Assembly: GCF_000696095.1 (NCBI RefSeq)
Contig: NZ_BAYX01000001.1
Coordinates: 186,001-250,000 of the forward strand
Origin: Rhizobium rhizogenes NBRC 13257
GTDB taxonomy: Bacteria > Pseudomonadota > Alphaproteobacteria > Rhizobiales > Rhizobiaceae
Length of the DNA: 64,000 nucleotides
Reading direction: 5' to 3'
The position numbers and the translations under genes were made by a program. The notes beneath the pieces were generated by a model. It was not told the origin of the DNA. It saw nothing but the letters and a program-made list of their open reading frames with translations, and searched no databases. Positions 19,866 through 32,831 of the stretch are shown one piece after another. Within the stretch, counting starts at the first letter, position 1, and every line of letters begins with the position of its first letter.

Positions 19866-20427
19866 TTCATCTCCTAAACTGAAAGCCTGTACCTCTGGCT
19901 TCCTGTTCGTCGGGACGTCTAGGCATGTCGCGTCGCGAACCATGTTGTTCGCCGGCTTGTCTCGTCCTGTGAGATGGAAGCTATTGCGCTGCACATGAAC
20001 AATCAAATTACAAAAAAATAATGTTTGACTTACGAACCATGCCGCAAATGTGCCACCAAGCGGGAAGATCACGCGCGCCTCGATCTTCGGCCAATGGTTG
20101 CGGCGGGTGTTGCCGCACTCTCCTGTTGTTAGCTGGAGTGGTGGGCAAGTATCTGCTTTTTCATCATTTTCCTTTTGCGGAGAAGCAGCCTTCCAGATGC
20201 ACATAAAGGCCGCGGGGAGTCGTGGCCATTTCTGTCGTCAATGATGTCAAAATGGCTTTTCAGGAGGGTGCGGGAACATTAACAACGCCACTGCAATCAC
20301 GGTCTTGTGATCGGAGTGGTTGATTGTCGACCCAGGCGCGAGGGGCTGTGAATAGCGGGTGTGGTGACGGGTTCCTCGTGGCAATGCGCGTTGTTCCTGC
20401 TTATAAGGGGGCAAGCCAGAGGTAATT
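19866..20427. other. Intergenic region upstream of dnaG
   Basis: 562 bp without a supported gene. The left part must hold the promoter of the 80-residue secreted protein; the right part leads to dnaG, with AGAGGTAATT as its RBS. A small hairpin TGCGGC/GCCGCA is at 20099-20117. An A-rich stretch (ACAAAAAAATAATG near 20010) is the only AT-rich patch. Short ORFs on both strands lack an RBS. Confidence 0.35.
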
Positions 20428-22422
20428 ATGCGATTTTCCAATACGTTTCTCGATGAGATTCGCGACCGCGTCCCTATTTCGGACGTGATCGGCCGCCGTG
20501 TGACGTGGGATCGGCGCAAGACCAATGTGCCGCGTGGCGATTATTGGGCCTGCTGCCCTTTCCATGGCGAAAAGTCGCCGAGCTTCCATTGCGAGGACCG
20601 CAAGGGCCGTTACCATTGCTTCGGCTGCGGGGTCACCGGCGATCATTTCCGTTTTCTGACTGACCTCGAGGGTCTGAGCTTTCCTGAAGCCGTGCAGCAG
20701 ATCGCCGACATGGCCGGCGTTCCCATGCCGATCGCCGATCCCATGGAAGCGAAGCGCGAGAAGGAACGCACCTCGCTGCTCGACGTCATGGAGATGGCGA
20801 CGCAGTTCTTTCAGGACCAGCTGCAGACGGCAAATGGGGCGAGGGCGCGCGCCTATCTGCGCGATCGCGGTCTGACCGGCCGTACCATCGATACCTTTCG
20901 TCTGGGCTATTCACCGGATAGCCGCAATGCGCTGAAGGAATTTCTGTCCAGCAAGGATGTTGCCAAAGAGCAGATCGAAGCCTGCGGTCTCGTGGTGCAT
21001 GGTCCGGATATTCCGGTCTCTTACGATCGCTTCCGTGATCGCATCATGTTTCCGATTCTGTCTTCTCGCGAGAAGGTTATCGCCTTCGGTGGCCGGGCGA
21101 TGTCGCCGGACGCACCGGCGAAGTATCTCAATTCCAACGAGACCGAGCTCTTTCATAAGGGTAACGTGCTCTACAATTTCACCCGCGCGCGGCGTGCCGC
21201 TCAAGGGAACGATGGTTCAGGGACGATCATCGCCGTCGAAGGCTATATGGACGTGATCGCGCTGCATCAGGCCGGCGTCGAAAATGCCGTCGCGCCGCTC
21301 GGCACGGCGCTGACGGAGAGCCAGCTTGAGCTTCTGTGGAAGATGACGCCGCAGCCGATGCTCTGCTTCGATGGCGATGGCGCCGGTATCCGCGCCGCCA
21401 ATCGCGCCGCCGATCTGGCGCTGCCGCATATCAAGCCCGGCCGAACGGTCCGTTTCGCGCTTCTGCCTGACGGTAAGGATCCGGACGATCTCGTCCGTCA
21501 CGATGGCCGCGCGCCCTTCGACAAGGTGTTGGCGCAGGCAAAGCCGCTGGCGGAGATGATCTGGGGCCGCGAAACCAGCAACGGCACCTTCGATACCCCG
21601 GAGGCGCGTGCCGAGCTTGAAGCGCGGCTGAAGCAGATGGTCTCGGTTATCGCCGATGAAAATGTCCGCCGTCATTATCAGCAGGATATTCGCGACCGGT
21701 TGAACGGGCTGTTCCAGCCGCAGTTTCGGCGCAACGACAATCAGCAGGGGCGCGGTTTTTCCCGCGAGAACAACGGCCGCTCCTTCGGTGGTCGTGGCGG
21801 ACAGAGCCGGGATCGGCCGGCGGCCGTTAGCACGAAGGCGACGGATCGTTTGATGCGCTCGGGCATGATCAAGGGCCATCAGGATGTTCCGGGCCTGCGC
21901 GAAAGCGTGCTAGCGGTGACCATCGTCAATCATCCGCTGCTGTTGCAGGACGAATATGACGAGATCGCCGCTATCGACTATGAGAGCCGTGAATTGCAGC
22001 GCCTATGGTCTGCCATGCTCGGCGCTGCCGCGACCATACCGGCTCAGCAGCTCAGCCGAGAGCGATTGCTCGAACAGCTGGAAGAACAGGGTTTCGCCGC
22101 CTTGCTGAAGGCGCTGGACCAGCAGGTGCGCAATGCCCGCCTCTGGACGGCGACGGAGGAGGCGGCGATGGAGGATGCGCGCGAGGGCTATCGCCAGGCG
22201 CTCGCGCTCCATAAGCGTTCGAAGGCGCTGCGCTGGCACAAGATCGAGCTGGAGCGCGCCGTTGCCGAAGCGACGGAAGAGGGCGACGGCGAACTCATCG
22301 AACAGCTGATGCGCGCTTTGCAGGAAGTGCAGCTCGAAGCCTTGCGGCTGGAAAACCAGGAAGCGATCATCGACGGCTTCGGGGTGCTTTCCGGCCGCAT
22401 TAAAGGACCCGCAGGGAAGTAG
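20428..22422 (+). CDS. dnaG: DNA primase
   Basis: 664 residues. The N-terminal CHC2 zinc finger uses C43, H46, C64 and C67 (CPFHGEKSPSFHC... and HCFGCG). The RNA polymerase core contains the Toprim motifs VEGYMDVIALHQAG (about 270) and CFDGDGAG (about 313). The C-terminal DnaB-binding region is preceded by a low-complexity RGFSRENNGRSFGGRGG linker. It makes RNA primers at the replication fork. It is part of the classical macromolecular synthesis group with rpoD, here separated by five genes. Confidence 0.97.
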   Translation: MRFSNTFLDEIRDRVPISDVIGRRVTWDRRKTNVPRGDYWACCPFHGEKSPSFHCEDRKGRYHCFGCGVTGDHFRFLTDLEGLSFPEAVQQIADMAGVPMPIADPMEAKREKERTSLLDVMEMATQFFQDQLQTANGARARAYLRDRGLTGRTIDTFRLGYSPDSRNALKEFLSSKDVAKEQIEACGLVVHGPDIPVSYDRFRDRIMFPILSSREKVIAFGGRAMSPDAPAKYLNSNETELFHKGNVLYNFTRARRAAQGNDGSGTIIAVEGYMDVIALHQAGVENAVAPLGTALTESQLELLWKMTPQPMLCFDGDGAGIRAANRAADLALPHIKPGRTVRFALLPDGKDPDDLVRHDGRAPFDKVLAQAKPLAEMIWGRETSNGTFDTPEARAELEARLKQMVSVIADENVRRHYQQDIRDRLNGLFQPQFRRNDNQQGRGFSRENNGRSFGGRGGQSRDRPAAVSTKATDRLMRSGMIKGHQDVPGLRESVLAVTIVNHPLLLQDEYDEIAAIDYESRELQRLWSAMLGAAATIPAQQLSRERLLEQLEEQGFAALLKALDQQVRNARLWTATEEAAMEDAREGYRQALALHKRSKALRWHKIELERAVAEATEEGDGELIEQLMRALQEVQLEALRLENQEAIIDGFGVLSGRIKGPAGK

Positions 22423-22429
22423 GGGATAG

Positions 22430-24310
22430 ATGTCACAGCCGGATAGACAGGAACCACGGTTTTCCGCCGACAATGCGCTGTTTGCAGATCGCAGTTCCGG
22501 AATGGCGCCGCTCGACGTTCTCAAGCGGGTCTACGGCTATTCCGCCTTTCGCGGCAAGCAGCAGCAGGTGGTCGAGCATGTCGTGGCCGGCGGTGACGCC
22601 GTGGTGTTGTTTCCGACCGGGGCCGGCAAATCGCTGTGCTTCCAGATTCCGGCCCTTTGCCGCGACGGCATCGGCATCGTCGTCTCGCCGCTGATTGCCT
22701 TGATGCGCGATCAGGTCGAAGCGATGAAGCAGCTCGGCATCCGCGCGGCGGCATTGAATTCGTCATTGTCGCGTGAGGAAGCGAGCGACATCTATCGCGC
22801 CGTCTCCAGCGGCACGCTCGATATGCTCTATGTCACGCCCGAGCGTGTCATGACCGACGGGTTCCAGCAGATGATCGCCAGGGCGAAGATTGCCCTATTC
22901 GCGATCGACGAGGCGCATTGCGTCTCGCAATGGGGACATGACTTCCGGCCGGAATATCGCGACCTCGGCAAGCTTGCTGAACTCTTTCCCAAGGTGCCGC
23001 GCATCGCGCTGACGGCAACCGCCGATCCGCATACGCGCGACGATATCATCGAGCGGCTGGGGCTCGACGACGCCAAAGTCTTCACCACCAGCTTCGACCG
23101 GCCGAATATCGCCTATGAGATTGTCGAGCGCGATCAGCCGCGCCAGCAGTTGCTACGTTTTCTCGATGGCCATCGCGGCGATAGCGGCATTGTCTATTGC
23201 CTGTCGCGGGCTAAGGTCGAGGATACCGCGGAATGGCTGAACGGGCAGGGCGTTCGCGCGCTTGCCTATCACGCCGGCATGGACCGCTCTGTTCGCGATG
23301 CCAATCAGGACGCGTTTCTGAAGGAAGAGGATCTTTGCCTGGTGGCGACGGTTGCCTTCGGCATGGGTATCGACAAGCCGAATGTGCGCTATGTCGCCCA
23401 TCTCGATCTGCCAGGCTCCATCGAGGCCTATTATCAGGAGACAGGCCGTGCCGGACGCGACGGGCTGCCGTCCGAGGTCTGGATGGCCTACGGCATGGCG
23501 GACGTCATCCAGCGGGGGCGGATGATCGATGAGGGCAATGCGGCGGATGAGATCAAGCGCGTCGAACGCGCCAAGCTCAATGCGCTGCTCGCCGTCTGCG
23601 AGACGGCCGGCTGCCGGCGGCAGGCGATCCTGGCGCATTTCGGCGAGGGCCATGCTGGCGGCTGCGGCAATTGCGACACTTGCCTGAAGCCGGTTGAGAC
23701 CTGGGATGGCACGGAAGCGGCGATCAAGGCGCTGGCCGCCGTCTATCGCACCGGGGAGCGTTTCGGCACCGGCCATGTCATCGACGTGTTGATAGGGACC
23801 GTCAACGAGAAGACCGAGCGTTTCGGCCATGTCAACATGCCGGTCTTCGGTGCCGGCAAGGATATTCCCGCGCGCACCTGGCAATCCGTCTTTCGACAAT
23901 TGCTGGCGAACGGCTTTATCAGCGTCGACCACACCGCTTTTGGCGCGATGAAGCTGGAGCCGGAGGCAAAGGCCGTGTTCAAGCACGAACGTCAGGTCTT
24001 CTTCCGCAAGGACCGGCCGGAAGCCGGTCGTCGTGGCAAGAAGGGTGCGAGGATAGAAAAGAGGCAGTCGAACCTTTCGGGCGAGGCACAGCCGCTGTTC
24101 GATGCTTTGAGGGCAGAACGCACGAAGATCGCCAAGGAGCTCGGCGTGCCGCCCTATGTCGTTTTCCCGGATACGACGCTGATCGCCTTTGCGACGGAGC
24201 AGCCGACGAGCCGCAATGCGCTGCTAGGGATTTCAGGCGTCGGGCAGGCGAAGCTGGAACGCTACGGGGATGCGTTTTTGAAGGTTATCAAGGATTTCGC
24301 CGATCGGTGA
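22430..24310 (+). CDS. recQ: ATP-dependent DNA helicase RecQ
   Basis: 626 residues, 7 bp after the dnaG stop and probably co-transcribed. Helicase motifs: Walker [13 protein letters not shown] (about 60), DEAH in [20 protein letters not shown]-like [13 protein letters not shown], and the motif [11 protein letters not shown]. The zinc-binding region is [14 protein letters not shown] with CGNCDTC, and an HRDC domain at the C-terminus ends [14 protein letters not shown]. It unwinds DNA 3' to 5' in recombination repair. The link to dnaG in one unit is notable but no more than a layout observation. Confidence 0.95.
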   Translation: MSQPDRQEPRFSADNALFADRSSGMAPLDVLKRVYGYSAFRGKQQQVVEHVVAGGDAVVLFPTGAGKSLCFQIPALCRDGIGIVVSPLIALMRDQVEAMKQLGIRAAALNSSLSREEASDIYRAVSSGTLDMLYVTPERVMTDGFQQMIARAKIALFAIDEAHCVSQWGHDFRPEYRDLGKLAELFPKVPRIALTATADPHTRDDIIERLGLDDAKVFTTSFDRPNIAYEIVERDQPRQQLLRFLDGHRGDSGIVYCLSRAKVEDTAEWLNGQGVRALAYHAGMDRSVRDANQDAFLKEEDLCLVATVAFGMGIDKPNVRYVAHLDLPGSIEAYYQETGRAGRDGLPSEVWMAYGMADVIQRGRMIDEGNAADEIKRVERAKLNALLAVCETAGCRRQAILAHFGEGHAGGCGNCDTCLKPVETWDGTEAAIKALAAVYRTGERFGTGHVIDVLIGTVNEKTERFGHVNMPVFGAGKDIPARTWQSVFRQLLANGFISVDHTAFGAMKLEPEAKAVFKHERQVFFRKDRPEAGRRGKKGARIEKRQSNLSGEAQPLFDALRAERTKIAKELGVPPYVVFPDTTLIAFATEQPTSRNALLGISGVGQAKLERYGDAFLKVIKDFADR

Positions 24311-24330
24311 CACCTAGGCGCTATGCCTGT

Positions 24331-25101
24331 TCACATCCTGGCGGTCATGCCGCCATCGACGGTCAGGACATGTCCGTTGACGAAGGATGCCGCATCGCTG
24401 GCGAGGAATAGTGCTGCACCGGCGATTTCATCCGGCCGTCCCCAGCGCTGAATCGGAATGCGCTGGCGCACGACCGGCATAAGGTCCGCATTCGCCACCA
24501 TCGCTGCGTTGGTTTCCGTTGCAAACCAGCCCGGCGCAATGGCGTTGCTGGTGATGCCGTATGGACCGAATTCAACCGCCATGCCGCGCGTGAGACCGGT
24601 CAGCCCCTGTTTGGCCGCCGGATAGACGCAGTCGCCGGGCATGGTGACCCGACCGCTGATCGAGGTAACAGAGATCAGTCGCCCGTGATTGTGTCGCTTC
24701 ATCAGCCGAGCGGCGTCGCGGGAAAGCATGATCGAGGCGGCGAGATCCGTGTTGAGCAAGGCGAGGATCGATTCGTCGTCGAAGTCGGCCAGCGGGCGTC
24801 TGTCTCGAGCGCCGACATTATTGATCAATATGTCGAGCCGGCCGTGCTGTCTCTCGATATCGGCCGTCATCGCGCTCCGCGCCTCGCGGTCGGCAATATC
24901 GAAGGCTGCTGCTTCGGCCATGCCTCCTGTCGCTTGAATGGCTTCGACGGCGTTGTTCAACGTTGCGGCATTGCGCCCATTGACGATGACATGCGCTCCC
25001 GCGTCGGCAAGCGCCTTTGCCATTTCGAACCCGAGGCCGCGTCCGCCTCCGGTGACGAGCGCGACCCTGCCCGCGAGGGAGAATCTGTGAAATATGTTCA
25101 T
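24331..25101 (-). CDS. SDR family oxidoreductase (gluconate 5-dehydrogenase-like)
   Basis: 256 residues. The Rossmann motif TGGGRGLG follows ALV (about 16-23), the NNVG structural motif is present ([12 protein letters not shown]), and the catalytic set is S in SVTSISG and Y-x3-K in YPAAKQG. The C-terminus ends [16 protein letters not shown], as in classical SDRs. The sequence most resembles gluconate 5-dehydrogenase or 2-deoxygluconate dehydrogenases, which interconvert keto and hydroxy sugar acids with NAD(P); the actual substrate is open. It converges with recQ and is divergent from kbl across 263 bp. Confidence 0.85.
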   Translation of the reverse strand: MNIFHRFSLAGRVALVTGGGRGLGFEMAKALADAGAHVIVNGRNAATLNNAVEAIQATGGMAEAAAFDIADREARSAMTADIERQHGRLDILINNVGARDRRPLADFDDESILALLNTDLAASIMLSRDAARLMKRHNHGRLISVTSISGRVTMPGDCVYPAAKQGLTGLTRGMAVEFGPYGITSNAIAPGWFATETNAAMVANADLMPVVRQRIPIQRWGRPDEIAGAALFLASDAASFVNGHVLTVDGGMTARM

Positions 25102-25364
25102 GGCTCTCCCTTTCTGCTGAGATCAACATCGACCTGCAGCAAAATAGTGGACTCAGTCAAGTAATTTTTGCAATAACAACTGACGGGGCGAGGCAGGGAA
25201 CTTGCATGTTTTTCGTTCGGTTCGACAGATAATATCGAACTTGCCCTGTATCGTGCCAGCGCCACGACGCTACGCATTTTTGCCGCGGCTGGATGCAGCA
25301 AGGGACCTAATCCTGTGTTATTTCTTGGCCAGTTAGGCACCGTGACCAGCATCGGAATGCGACC

Positions 25365-26552
25365 ATGACCCCTGCGTTCATATCTCACTTGCGCAACGAA
25401 CTCGCCGGCCTGAAAGATGCGGGGCTTTATAAGTCCGAACGCGTTATCATCTCCAAGCAAGCTGGCGAGATTGCCGTTGCAGGCGGTGCGCGAGTGTTGA
25501 ATTTCTGCGCAAATAATTATCTCGGCTTGGCCGACAATGAGGAACTGGCCGAGGCGGCGAAGACGGCACTCGATCGCTACGGCTATGGCATGGCTTCCGT
25601 GCGTTTCATCTGCGGCACGCAGGAGGAGCACAAGCAGCTTGAGGCGCGGATCTCAGGCTTTCTCGGCATGGAGGATACGATCCTCTATTCCTCCTGCTTC
25701 GATGCCAATGGTGGGCTGTTCGAGACGCTGCTGTCGGAGGAGGATGCGATCATCTCCGATGCGCTCAACCATGCATCGATCATCGACGGCGTGCGCCTCT
25801 CGAAGGCGAAGCGGTTTCGCTATCTCAACAACGACATGGCGGCATTGGAGGAAGAACTGAAGAAGGCCGAGGGCAGCCGCTTCAAGCTGATTGCCACTGA
25901 CGGCGTCTTCTCCATGGACGGCATCATCGCCAATCTTGGTGGCGTTTGCGATCTCGCCGAGAAATATGGCGCCATGGTCATGGTCGATGACAGCCATGCG
26001 GTCGGCTTTGTCGGTGATCACGGTCGCGGCGCGGCGGAATATTGCGGCGTCGAGGGCCGGATCGACATCATCACCGGCACGCTTGGCAAGGCGCTCGGTG
26101 GCGCATCGGGCGGCTACACCTCCGCGAAGGCCGAGATTGTCGACTGGCTGCGGCAGCGCTCACGCCCCTATCTCTTCTCCAACACGTTGGCGCCGGTCAT
26201 CGCGGCCGCCTCGCTGAAGGTCTTTGACCTCATCGACAATGGCGACGCCCTGCGAAACCGGCTCCGTGGCAATGCCGAGTTCTTCCGCGGCGAAATGACC
26301 AAGCTCGGCTTTACGCTGGCCGGCGCCGACCATCCGATCATTCCTGTCATGCTCGGCGACGCCAAGGTGGCGCAGGAGATGGCGGCTCTAATGCTGAAAA
26401 AGGGCGTCTACGTCATCGGCTTCTCCTTCCCCGTTGTGCCGAAAGGGCAGGCGCGCATCCGTACGCAGATGTCGGCGGCGCATTCGAGGGTCGACGTCGA
26501 GTGCGCGATTGCTGCTTTCGCCGAGGCGGGACGGGAACTCGGAATCATTTGA
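25365..26552 (+). CDS. kbl: Glycine C-acetyltransferase (2-amino-3-ketobutyrate CoA ligase)
   Basis: 395 residues, PLP fold type I, alpha-oxoamine synthase family. The PLP-binding lysine is in [15 protein letters not shown]; the cofactor-binding [10 protein letters not shown] precedes it. N-terminal [12 protein letters not shown] is the substrate-entry block of Kbl. It cleaves 2-amino-3-ketobutyrate with CoA to glycine and acetyl-CoA, completing threonine degradation started by Tdh, whose gene follows 21 bp later. Length matches E. coli Kbl (398). Confidence 0.96.
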   Translation: MTPAFISHLRNELAGLKDAGLYKSERVIISKQAGEIAVAGGARVLNFCANNYLGLADNEELAEAAKTALDRYGYGMASVRFICGTQEEHKQLEARISGFLGMEDTILYSSCFDANGGLFETLLSEEDAIISDALNHASIIDGVRLSKAKRFRYLNNDMAALEEELKKAEGSRFKLIATDGVFSMDGIIANLGGVCDLAEKYGAMVMVDDSHAVGFVGDHGRGAAEYCGVEGRIDIITGTLGKALGGASGGYTSAKAEIVDWLRQRSRPYLFSNTLAPVIAAASLKVFDLIDNGDALRNRLRGNAEFFRGEMTKLGFTLAGADHPIIPVMLGDAKVAQEMAALMLKKGVYVIGFSFPVVPKGQARIRTQMSAAHSRVDVECAIAAFAEAGRELGII

Positions 26553-26573
26553 ATCGGTTGGAGACGACAGATC

Positions 26574-27611
26574 ATGTCAAACATGATGAAGGCGCTGGTC
26601 AAATCGAAGCCTGAAGTCGGACTATGGATGGAGCATGTTCCGGTTCCCGAGGTCGGGCCGAACGATGTGCTGATTCGGGTCAGGAAGTCGGCGATCTGTG
26701 GCACCGATGTACATATTTGGAACTGGGACCAGTGGGCGCAAAAGACCATACCTGTGCCGATGGTCGTCGGCCATGAATTCTGCGGCGAGATTGCCGAGAT
26801 CGGTTCGGCGGTGACGAAGTATCATGTCGGCGAGCGTGTTTCTGGCGAGGGGCATATCGTCTGCGGCAAGTGTCGCAATTGTCGGGCGGGCAGGGGCCAT
26901 CTCTGCCGCAACACGCTCGGCGTCGGCGTCAACCGCCCAGGTTCCTTCGGCGAGTTCGTTTGCATCCCGGAATCCAATGTCGTGCCGATCCCGGATGATA
27001 TTCCGGATGAAGTGGCGGCGATCTTCGATCCCTTCGGCAATGCCGTGCACACGGCACTGTCCTTCGACCTGGTGGGCGAGGACGTGCTGGTCACCGGTGC
27101 CGGCCCGATCGGCATCATGGGCGCCATGGTCGCGAAGCGGTCCGGCGCGCGCAAGGTTGTCATCACCGATATCAATCCGAACCGTCTGGCGCTTGCCCAT
27201 AAGCTCGGCATCGATCACGTCGTCGACGCCTCGAAAGAGAATCTTGCCGATGTGATGAAGTCGATCGGCATGACCGAAGGCTTTGACGTCGGTCTGGAAA
27301 TGTCGGGTGCGGCGCCGGCGTTCCGTGACATGATCGACAAGATGAACAATGGCGGCAAGATCGCCATTCTCGGCATCGCGCCGGCCGGCTTCGAGATCGA
27401 CTGGAACAAGGTGATCTTCAAGATGCTGAACCTGAAGGGCATCTATGGCCGCGAAATGTTCGAGACCTGGTACAAGATGATCGCCTTCGTTCAGGGGGGG
27501 CTCGACGTCTCGCCGGTCATCACCCATCGCATCGGCATCGATGATTTCCGCGAAGGGTTCGAAGCGATGCGTTCCGGCAACTCCGGCAAGGTGGTAATGG
27601 ACTGGTTTTGA
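26574..27611 (+). CDS. tdh: L-threonine 3-dehydrogenase
   Basis: 345 residues, zinc-dependent medium-chain dehydrogenase. The catalytic zinc site is built from C in [16 protein letters not shown] and GHEFCGE; the structural zinc loop is [15 protein letters not shown]. The NAD-binding motif [10 protein letters not shown] is near 180. Length (341 in E. coli) and the DVHIWNWD block are specific for Tdh. It oxidises threonine to 2-amino-3-ketobutyrate. GGAGACGAC precedes the start. It forms a two-gene operon with kbl. Confidence 0.96.
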   Translation: MSNMMKALVKSKPEVGLWMEHVPVPEVGPNDVLIRVRKSAICGTDVHIWNWDQWAQKTIPVPMVVGHEFCGEIAEIGSAVTKYHVGERVSGEGHIVCGKCRNCRAGRGHLCRNTLGVGVNRPGSFGEFVCIPESNVVPIPDDIPDEVAAIFDPFGNAVHTALSFDLVGEDVLVTGAGPIGIMGAMVAKRSGARKVVITDINPNRLALAHKLGIDHVVDASKENLADVMKSIGMTEGFDVGLEMSGAAPAFRDMIDKMNNGGKIAILGIAPAGFEIDWNKVIFKMLNLKGIYGREMFETWYKMIAFVQGGLDVSPVITHRIGIDDFREGFEAMRSGNSGKVVMDWF

Positions 27612-28056
27612 ACTTATTTGTGACCTGATGGCATCAGTATTGTCCGCAAACTGCGGAAATGAAAGCGTTTGACAAGGCTGCTCTTGTCATCGTGCGGGGA
27701 CTTCCTAAATACGGGGAACAATTGTTTCCGGCGTGCGGAGCCTGTGGATAAGGCTTTTTCACGATTTTAATGAGCTTTTTTGCTGGAAAAGCTTGACGTG
27801 AACAAAAATTGTAGGAATCACCGTTTGTCCTCGGAAAAACGGTAAACTGGATCAGGCGGATCATTTATACCATGGCCGGAAATCCAAACGCAATCCAGCT
27901 TTGCTGTCCAGTGCCGGCGATCGTGGTTAATCAGGCATTAAAGGTCATTCCGTTAGGTCTTTGTCGGTGATTCGGGGCTGGCGCGAGGCGCGCCGGGCCA
28001 GAGCGGTCATTCACCGCGTATAAGTTTTAAGCGTCAGGGAAAGCGACGATATAGAG
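27612..28056. other. Intergenic region and promoter area of rpoD
   Basis: 445 bp. A hairpin GACAAG/CTTGTC lies at 27671-27688 and a weak terminator-like AGCCT/AGGCT followed by TTTTC at about 27739-27759. Several TTGACA/G-like sequences (TTTGACA near 27669, CTTGACG near 27793) could be -35 elements for rpoD, but I see no convincing matching -10, so no promoter is called. The RBS of rpoD is AGGGAAAGCGACG. No ORF with an RBS is seen. Confidence 0.35.
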
Positions 28057-30120
<2,064 letters not shown>

Positions 30121-30147
30121 GCGGTTTCTGCCGTTATGAAATCAAAG

Positions 30148-30177
30148 CCCGGTTCGCGAAAGCGAGCCGGGTTTTTT
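30148..30177 (+). terminator. Intrinsic terminator of rpoD
   Basis: A 10-bp stem CCCGGTTCGC / GCGAGCCGGG with a GAAA tetraloop, followed by TTTTTT, 28 bp after the stop codon. A textbook rho-independent terminator. Confidence 0.93.
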
Positions 30178-30209
30178 GCAAGCAACAGGTTGCAATATAG
30201 GCTCGGGCC

Positions 30210-31013
30210 ATGATGGACGTTCCGCCTGAACTCTTCGAGACCTCTATGCCAGCACGGCTGCGAGATCTGCTCTCCGGTTATAGCTGGGCGGCAGACGAAC
30301 TCGGACGCTCTTCGGCAAGTGTTTTTCGTTTGGAAGCCGACAGCCTGCCGCCTCTTTATCTCAAGAGTGAAATCAACAGTTCATTCAGCGAATTGGCGGG
30401 CGAAGTTGCAAGGCTTCGGTGGCTTGGCGCGCAGGGCCTTGTTTGCCCAGCGGTCGTCGCTCATGAAGCCGGCGGCGAGCGTGAATGGCTGCTGATGAAT
30501 GCGCTTGACGGCGCCGACCTCGCCAGTGCGTCTTTGATCTCGCCCTTGGAGCGCGTGCGGATGTTCGCGGAAGCGCTGCGAGATCTTCATAGGATCCGCA
30601 TCGATGCCTGTCCGTTTGATCATCGATCGGACGCAAGGATTGCTGCTGCCAAAGCCCGGATGCTTGCCGGCCGTGTCGACGAGACTGATTTCGATGAGGC
30701 GCGATTGGGCCGATCGGCGGAAAGTCTTTTTCGCGAACTCGAAGAGCGCAGGCCGGCAGCGGAGGACCTCGTCGTCACCCATGGCGATGCCTGTCTGCCG
30801 AACTTTATCGCCGCCGATCACCGTTTCGCCGGCTATATCGATTGCTGCCGTCTCGGCGTCGCCGACCGTTATCAGGATATAGCGCTGGCCTGCGGCAGCA
30901 TCGTGTATAATTTTGGTGAAGCGCTGGTTGCGTCCTTTCTGGAGACCTATGGGATCTCCGAGGTGGATGCGGAAAAAATGGACTACTATCGGCTGCTGGA
31001 CGAGTTCTTTTAG
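30210..31013 (+). CDS. APH(3')-II-like aminoglycoside O-phosphotransferase homologue
   Basis: 267 residues, close in length to APH(3')-IIa (264). The catalytic HGDACLPNF has D193 as the base and YIDCCRLGVADRYQDIAL has D211 as the Mg ligand; the C-terminus YYRLLDEFF is also the APH(3') ending. These blocks are nearly those of the transposon Tn5 kanamycin kinase, yet base composition and surroundings are chromosomal, without insertion sequences. It could inactivate kanamycin or neomycin or act on another substrate. No clear Shine-Dalgarno is seen before the ATG at 30210 (GCTCGGGCC), and it lies only 33 bp after the rpoD terminator. Confidence 0.85.
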   Translation: MMDVPPELFETSMPARLRDLLSGYSWAADELGRSSASVFRLEADSLPPLYLKSEINSSFSELAGEVARLRWLGAQGLVCPAVVAHEAGGEREWLLMNALDGADLASASLISPLERVRMFAEALRDLHRIRIDACPFDHRSDARIAAAKARMLAGRVDETDFDEARLGRSAESLFRELEERRPAAEDLVVTHGDACLPNFIAADHRFAGYIDCCRLGVADRYQDIALACGSIVYNFGEALVASFLETYGISEVDAEKMDYYRLLDEFF

Positions 31014-31251
31014 CTCTGGGCGTATCGGCGCAGCTGTTGGGTGATCACGCAGGTGTGTTTTCCGGGCATTGCGGAGCCGCTCAGGGCCTGACAATCTGTC
31101 TTTTCGCAATTGCCTCTTTCGGGCCGCATTGTTGCCCACCATATGTCGGGTGTCTGTCGCCGCTCGATCTGTCATTTTCGGTAAGGTTCCGATGAAATTG
31201 ATACGCGTTTTCCCATCGGCTGCTTTTGCCCGGCGAGCCGTTCGCTGAGCG

Positions 31252-32697
31252 ATGGAACAGGCCGCGACAAAGCAGGATGAGAAGATCGGGCGGGGCTTTG
31301 TCCTGTCGATCCTCCTGCATGTCGCGCTGGCGGCCATTTTTCTGCTCCGGCCGTTGATGATGCCGCCGCAGGCGGCGCCGGAAGAGAATGTCAACGTCGA
31401 GCTTGTGCCGCAGCCGCAGGAGCAGCAGGAGAACGCGACAAAGCCGAAGGAGGCTTCCGGCCAGGTTCCGACGCCGACGCCCAAGCCGAACGAGAAGTCG
31501 CAGCAGGCGGACGCGCAAAAGCAGCCGGAACAGAAATCCGGCGATCCCAAGACGCAATCGGATCAGCAGGATAAGGCTGAGGCTGAAAAGGCGGCACCTC
31601 CCGCCAGTAACCCAAGCTCCAATACACCTACGCCGAAGCCTGAACAGCAGGCCTCGACAGAGGAGACACCCCTTCCGGACATGAAGGGGGAGGAGAAGGA
31701 TCCCTCGACCACACAGCAGGCGGATGCCTCGGCTCAGTCAGATGAAGCACCGGCCGCGAACGATGGCCAAGCCGAAGAGCAAGCTGCGTCGCCCGCCAAG
31801 GACTCTGATGCCCAGACTGCACAGGCCGATGCCGCATCGCCGGCCAAGGATCCTGATCCGCAGCCGCAACAAGCACAGGCTACCCCACCCGCGTCCACCG
31901 AGCAGGCCAAGGCGGCTTCGCCGGTAGCCGACCCCAATTCACGCGACCCTGCCTCGATGCCGCAACCGAAACAGCTTACGACGGACCAACCTTCGGACGC
32001 GCAAGTGGCTCAGCCGGAAGCTCCGGCGACGGAGCAGGATGGCACGGACACGCAGGAGAAGGCGGCGGCGATATCTGATCCCGAGACGAAGCAGGCGAAT
32101 GCCGCCGATCCCGATACGCAACAGCAGCCGTCATCCGCCGACAACAAGGTTGATCAGCAAATTACAGTGCCGACCCTTGCAGGTCCTCAATCGCAGCCAC
32201 CGTCAAAGGAGCAGGCCGCTTCGGACAATAAAAGCGATCCGGCGAACGGGACGTCCTTCGTCACCGAGCCCGATGTCAAATCGCAACAGCAAGCCGCCAA
32301 GGGCAAGTCGGGTGGAGAGAAGGGACAACTCAAACAGGCCAAGAAGCTCTATTCCGGCAGCGAAATGGCCAAGATGTCTAAAAGCGACTACGATGCCTGG
32401 AAAAAGTTGCCACGGCGCGAGCGCGTTTCCTATCTTTGCAACTCCGAGGAAAAGTTGCAGTTCGGGCAGGACCTGAATGGGATGGGCTTCATGAACTCCG
32501 CGCTATCACAAGCTATGCGTTCAGACACTGGTCTCTTCGGTAACGGCGTGGCAGTCAAAACTCCCAAAGGTTGGCAGCAAGTCAAATTCACATGTCAGGT
32601 TGATGATGATGCCTTGAAGGTGATCGCCTTTTCACATGCCGTTGTTGGGCGCATTCCCCAAAGCCAAGCTGAGAAGCTTGGTTTGTTCGAATACTGA
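31252..32697 (+). CDS. DUF930 protein with TonB-like Pro/Gln/Ala-rich linker
   Basis: 481 residues in three parts. Residues 1-40 hold one transmembrane helix (GFVLSILLHVALAAIFLL) in a TonB/TolA-like arrangement. Residues 45-365 are a low-complexity stretch of Pro, Gln, Ala, Glu, Asp and Lys suited to span the periplasm. Residues 370-481 are a DUF930 domain (YSGSEMAKMSKSDYDAWKKLP and a Cys pair in YLCNSEE and KFTCQVDD). The function of DUF930 is unknown. The C-terminal domain is less GC-rich than the linker. A periplasm-spanning anchor for the DUF930 head is a reasonable model (inference). Confidence 0.78.
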   Translation: MEQAATKQDEKIGRGFVLSILLHVALAAIFLLRPLMMPPQAAPEENVNVELVPQPQEQQENATKPKEASGQVPTPTPKPNEKSQQADAQKQPEQKSGDPKTQSDQQDKAEAEKAAPPASNPSSNTPTPKPEQQASTEETPLPDMKGEEKDPSTTQQADASAQSDEAPAANDGQAEEQAASPAKDSDAQTAQADAASPAKDPDPQPQQAQATPPASTEQAKAASPVADPNSRDPASMPQPKQLTTDQPSDAQVAQPEAPATEQDGTDTQEKAAAISDPETKQANAADPDTQQQPSSADNKVDQQITVPTLAGPQSQPPSKEQAASDNKSDPANGTSFVTEPDVKSQQQAAKGKSGGEKGQLKQAKKLYSGSEMAKMSKSDYDAWKKLPRRERVSYLCNSEEKLQFGQDLNGMGFMNSALSQAMRSDTGLFGNGVAVKTPKGWQQVKFTCQVDDDALKVIAFSHAVVGRIPQSQAEKLGLFEY

Positions 32698-32831
32698 TCT
32701 GCCAACAACACCCGCCCCATCGCTTTGAAACAATAGTTTATTTCAGCGCCAATCGAAATTCGGCCCATTTCATCATACAATTGCTCGCAGCTACGCGATT
32801 CAGTTTCCCTCCCTTTGCATTGCTCAATCCG

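Noticed and set aside
30381..31550. 389-codon minus-strand frame spanning the aminoglycoside kinase and the DUF930 gene start
   Set aside because: It crosses two genes with recognisable domains and an intergenic region; no RBS and no motif.
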